The translations under genes and the position numbers were made by a program. 9,281 nt of DNA from Actinomycetota bacterium. Lineage in GTDB: Bacteria > Cyanobacteriota > Vampirovibrionia > Obscuribacterales > Obscuribacteraceae. The stretch lies in the NCBI GenBank assembly GCA_903970355.1, contig CAJCIF010000015.1, forward strand, positions 1 to 9,281. Reading direction: 5' to 3'. The notes below the pieces were generated by a model. The model had not been told where the DNA came from. It ran no database searches and was given only the letters and a program-made list of their open reading frames with translations. Below, piece after piece: positions 7,166 to 9,281 of the stretch (position 1 is the first letter of the stretch; each line of letters opens with the position of its first letter).

Positions 7166-7244
7166 ATTGCCAATTAAATGTTCACAAAAACTTTGCATAG
7201 CGTGCACCAGATCTTCACTGGACGCAAAAATGTTCATTGCCAAT
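7166..7244. repeat. Paired 9-base repeats flanking the candidate terminator
   Basis: ATTGCCAAT occurs at 7166-7174 and 7236-7244, and AAATGTTCA at 7176-7184 and 7228-7236, all in the same orientation. The order of the two words is reversed between the left and right copies, so the pair frames the hairpin between them. ATTGCCAAT is itself nearly palindromic. Two exact 9-mers recurring within 80 bases is more than expected by chance, but the words are AT-rich and short. Confidence 0.35.
7186..7230 (-). terminator. Candidate intrinsic terminator downstream of the RND pump gene
   Basis: On the minus strand, about 15 bases after the pump's TAA, a stem forms from CCAG and CTGG (7221-7218 with 7210-7207) around a seven-base loop. 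It can be extended by GCGT with ACGC across a three-base bulge, or by TTTGC with GCAAA as an outer stem. The outer stem is followed by G and five T residues (7190-7186). Position and T-run suit a terminator, but the stem is imperfect and the two extensions compete. Confidence 0.4.
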
Positions 7245-7245
7245 C

Positions 7246-9281
7246 TTATTCAACCAAACTGATTGGTGAAGAACCTTCCAGTGCATCTACATCAATATTC
7301 TTGGTTTCGATCTGCCGCTTAGTACGTTGTCCTTTTTCACGATCTTTGGGATCTGAAAAATAAGCGCGAAGGCTGTTCACTAACACGTACAAAACCGGCA
7401 CAACCAGCAGATCAAAACTGGAAGACAAAAGCATGCCGCCCAACACAGCCGTTCCTAAGGAATGGCGAGCGTTGGCTCCTGCGCCTTCTGCAAGGACGAG
7501 CGGTGCAATACCAAATATAAATGCAAATGAAGTCATGAGAATGGGACGCAACCGCAATTTGGCAGCTTCTTTCACGGCATCTATTATGCTGCGACCTCTC
7601 TTTCGCAATGTATTGGAGAATTCCACAATCAAAATTCCGTTTTTAGACGAAAGGCCAATCAACATGAGCAGCCCTATTTGACAAAATACGTCATTTTGGA
7701 GACCGCGGAATTTTACTAGAGAGAGTGCACCAAGCATTGCCAACGGTACGGCAAGCATGATGATGAAGGGGTCAACAAAGCTTTCGTACTGAGCAGAAAG
7801 CACAAGGAATACGAAGACGATACCCAAAGCGAAGATGATGATTGTTTGTCCACCAGATTGCAATTCTTCCATTGATATGCCGGTCCATTCGTAGGAAACT
7901 CCTTGCGGCAAGGTTTTGTCCGCGAGAGTTTCCATGGCTTGAATAGCCTGACCGGAACTGAATCCTGGTGCAGCTGAACCATCAATTTCCGTAGAGCGGA
8001 AGAGATTGTAGTGTGAAATGGTTTGCGGAGCAGTTGATTTGCTAATGTTGATCAAATTGTGCAGGGGCACAAGAGAACCCGCTCCGGAACGGACATAAAG
8101 TTGATTGAGGTCTTTGGGATTGGCTCTAAATTGCTGGTCTGCCTGGAGATAAACGCGGTAAGCACGGTTGAGAAAATCAAAATCATTTACATATAGAGAG
8201 CCAATGAATACCTGCAAAGTCGTAAAGATATCGCTGATTGGTATGTTTAGAATTTTCGCTTTTTCTCGATTGACATCAACGATCAGCTGCGGATCATTAG
8301 CCTTAAAACTGGAGAATACTCCAGCCAGTCCGGGCGTTTGGTTGGCCTGCGCACACATTTGTTTTGTGGCGTTGGCCAGCGTGGAAATGTCTCCACCGGT
8401 AGTATCTAGCACTTCAAACTGGTAGCCACCGAAGTTACCTAATCCGTTGATAGCGGGTGGGTTAAAAGGAATGCAAGCCGCTTCTGGAATGGACATGAGC
8501 GGACCGCGTACTCTGTTAATGACGCCATCCATCGAATGTTCATAGCCTTTGCGCTGGTCAAACGGTTTGAGAGTCGCGAACACTACGCCGTTGTTTGCAC
8601 CGTTACCGGTGAAGCCGAAGCCACCCACAGCAAAGACGCCGACAATTTCTGGGAATTGCAGCAGTTGCTTTTCGATTTTAGTAATTACCTTGCTTGTATA
8701 TTCAAGCGAAACGCCTTCCGGTGCTTGCACTACTGTCATGAAGTAGCCCATGTCTTCATTCGGAATAAAGGCGGATGGGATGGTTTTGTAGAGATAAAAA
8801 GTAAAGCCAAGAAGCCCGATGAACGCAACCAGGACGAAATACCGTATGGCTATGAAACCGCCCAGAAACTTACCGTAGGCATTGCGCAAACCGTCTATAA
8901 ACCGGTTGAACAATCCAAATAATCCGCCTCTGTGCACTTCTTGTTTGAGGAGAAGAGCAGAAAGAGCAGGAGTGAGGGTGAGGGCATTGAAGGCGGAAAT
9001 GCCAACCGATATTGCGATGGTGAGCGCGAACTGGCGATAAAGCTGTCCGGTTGTACCAGGGAAAAATGCCACTGGAATGAAGACGGCGCCCAATACAATA
9101 GAAGTTGCCAAAACGGCACTTGTCACTTCCGACATGCCTTCGCTTGCTGCCGTTCTCGCTTGTAAGTTGCGGGTTTTCATGATGCGAGCAATGTTTTCAA
9201 TTACGACTATGGCATCATCCACCACAAGACCAGTGGCAAGTGTTATGCCGAACAAGGTCAGGGTGTTGATGGAGAAGCCCA
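7246..9281 (-). CDS. RND multidrug efflux transporter (HAE1 family), C-terminal two thirds
   Basis: The frame is open through the right edge, so the N-terminal third is missing; about 677 residues are visible, matching AcrB from roughly residue 390 to the end. These inner-membrane pumps use the proton gradient to export hydrophobic or amphiphilic compounds through a periplasmic adaptor and an outer-membrane channel. The fragment opens with NTLTLFGITLATGLVVDDA; its aspartate pair (fragment residues 21-22) matches the AcrB proton-relay aspartates 407/408. The partner lysine is in LSSKNGILIVEF (fragment residue about 546), and the relay arginine just before PILMTS is present, so the proton path looks intact. 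The porter loop GGFGFTGNGANNGVVF and the GGYQFEVLD segment are typical of HAE1 pumps. The C-terminal tail after the last helix (LLVVPVLYVLV) is charged, about 45 residues long, somewhat longer than in AcrB. A TTG at 9253-9255 is not the start, since conserved codons continue before it. The adaptor gene, usual upstream, is outside the window. Confidence 0.95.
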   Translation of the reverse strand, partial: GFSINTLTLFGITLATGLVVDDAIVVIENIARIMKTRNLQARTAASEGMSEVTSAVLATSIVLGAVFIPVAFFPGTTGQLYRQFALTIAISVGISAFNALTLTPALSALLLKQEVHRGGLFGLFNRFIDGLRNAYGKFLGGFIAIRYFVLVAFIGLLGFTFYLYKTIPSAFIPNEDMGYFMTVVQAPEGVSLEYTSKVITKIEKQLLQFPEIVGVFAVGGFGFTGNGANNGVVFATLKPFDQRKGYEHSMDGVINRVRGPLMSIPEAACIPFNPPAINGLGNFGGYQFEVLDTTGGDISTLANATKQMCAQANQTPGLAGVFSSFKANDPQLIVDVNREKAKILNIPISDIFTTLQVFIGSLYVNDFDFLNRAYRVYLQADQQFRANPKDLNQLYVRSGAGSLVPLHNLINISKSTAPQTISHYNLFRSTEIDGSAAPGFSSGQAIQAMETLADKTLPQGVSYEWTGISMEELQSGGQTIIIFALGIVFVFLVLSAQYESFVDPFIIMLAVPLAMLGALSLVKFRGLQNDVFCQIGLLMLIGLSSKNGILIVEFSNTLRKRGRSIIDAVKEAAKLRLRPILMTSFAFIFGIAPLVLAEGAGANARHSLGTAVLGGMLLSSSFDLLVVPVLYVLVNSLRAYFSDPKDREKGQRTKRQIETKNIDVDALEGSSPISLVE

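Larger units (their letters stand above)
6928..7245. other. Intergenic region between efflux pump and AlgX-like gene
   Basis: This 318-base stretch has no convincing gene. A short plus-strand frame starting at 7178 runs back into the pump gene and looks like chance. The region holds a candidate terminator for the pump (7186-7230), short repeats around it, and a bulged hairpin (6960-6989) in what is probably the leader of the AlgX-like mRNA. I could not find a promoter for the AlgX-like gene with both boxes near consensus. The part from 6928 to 7050 would become coding if the TTG at 7050 were the true start. Confidence 0.6.

Noticed and set aside
7178..7363. Short plus-strand frame beginning between the pump and AlgX-like genes
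   Set aside because: Most of it is antisense to the pump's tail, and it has no ribosome binding site.
8536..8922. Plus-strand open frame of 128 codons opposite the RND pump gene
   Set aside because: It lies wholly antisense to strongly conserved pump sequence, and its translation shows no recognisable motif.

Overview
The window looks like a chromosomal segment of a diderm (Gram-negative type) bacterium. It encodes the C-terminal two thirds of an RND efflux pump and an AlgX/AlgJ-like acetyltransferase-fold protein, both of which normally work in or across a periplasm. Base composition looks moderate by eye. Several genes best fit GTG or TTG starts, and the genes are tightly packed with convergent ends. 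I see no rRNA, tRNA, phage, transposon or CRISPR material. The loose style of the unknown protein and the mix of families made me think of the non-photosynthetic Cyanobacteriota (Vampirovibrionia, e.g. Obscuribacterales), but nothing in the window proves this and it is only a guess.

Layout, left to right. (1) 2-793, plus strand: C-terminal 263 residues of a nucleoside hydrolase cut by the window edge. (2) 780-2951, minus: a 723-residue membrane protein with a spermidine-synthase-like SAM-binding domain between two blocks of transmembrane helices; its 3' end overlaps gene 1 by 14 bp. (3) 3050-4051, plus: an unrecognised 333-residue polar, beta-rich protein with a good ribosome binding site, divergent from gene 2. 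(4) 4053-5678, minus: a 541-residue sensor histidine kinase built from two tandem membrane/HAMP/H-box modules, ending one base from gene 3. (5) 5755-6927, minus: an AlgX/AlgJ-like SGNH-fold protein, upstream of the kinase and possibly co-transcribed with it. (6) 6928-7245: the only real intergenic stretch, with a bulged hairpin, a candidate terminator and short flanking repeats. (7) 7246-9281, minus: RND efflux transporter, N-terminal part outside the window.

The genes do not form one obvious pathway. Three of the minus-strand products (kinase, AlgX-like protein, efflux pump) are envelope proteins, and the membrane methyltransferase-like protein is a fourth, so the common theme is the cell envelope. 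The most notable item is the kinase: the first module keeps the phosphoacceptor histidine (His137) but has no ATPase domain after it, while the second has a complete ATPase domain but asparagine (Asn332) where the histidine should be. Phosphoacceptor and catalytic functions therefore appear split between two halves of one chain. Secondary items are an inverted repeat covering the kinase's only Shine-Dalgarno-like sequence, a nucleoside hydrolase with an apparently lost calcium-ligand aspartate, and a spermidine-synthase-like domain without the usual catalytic aspartate motif.
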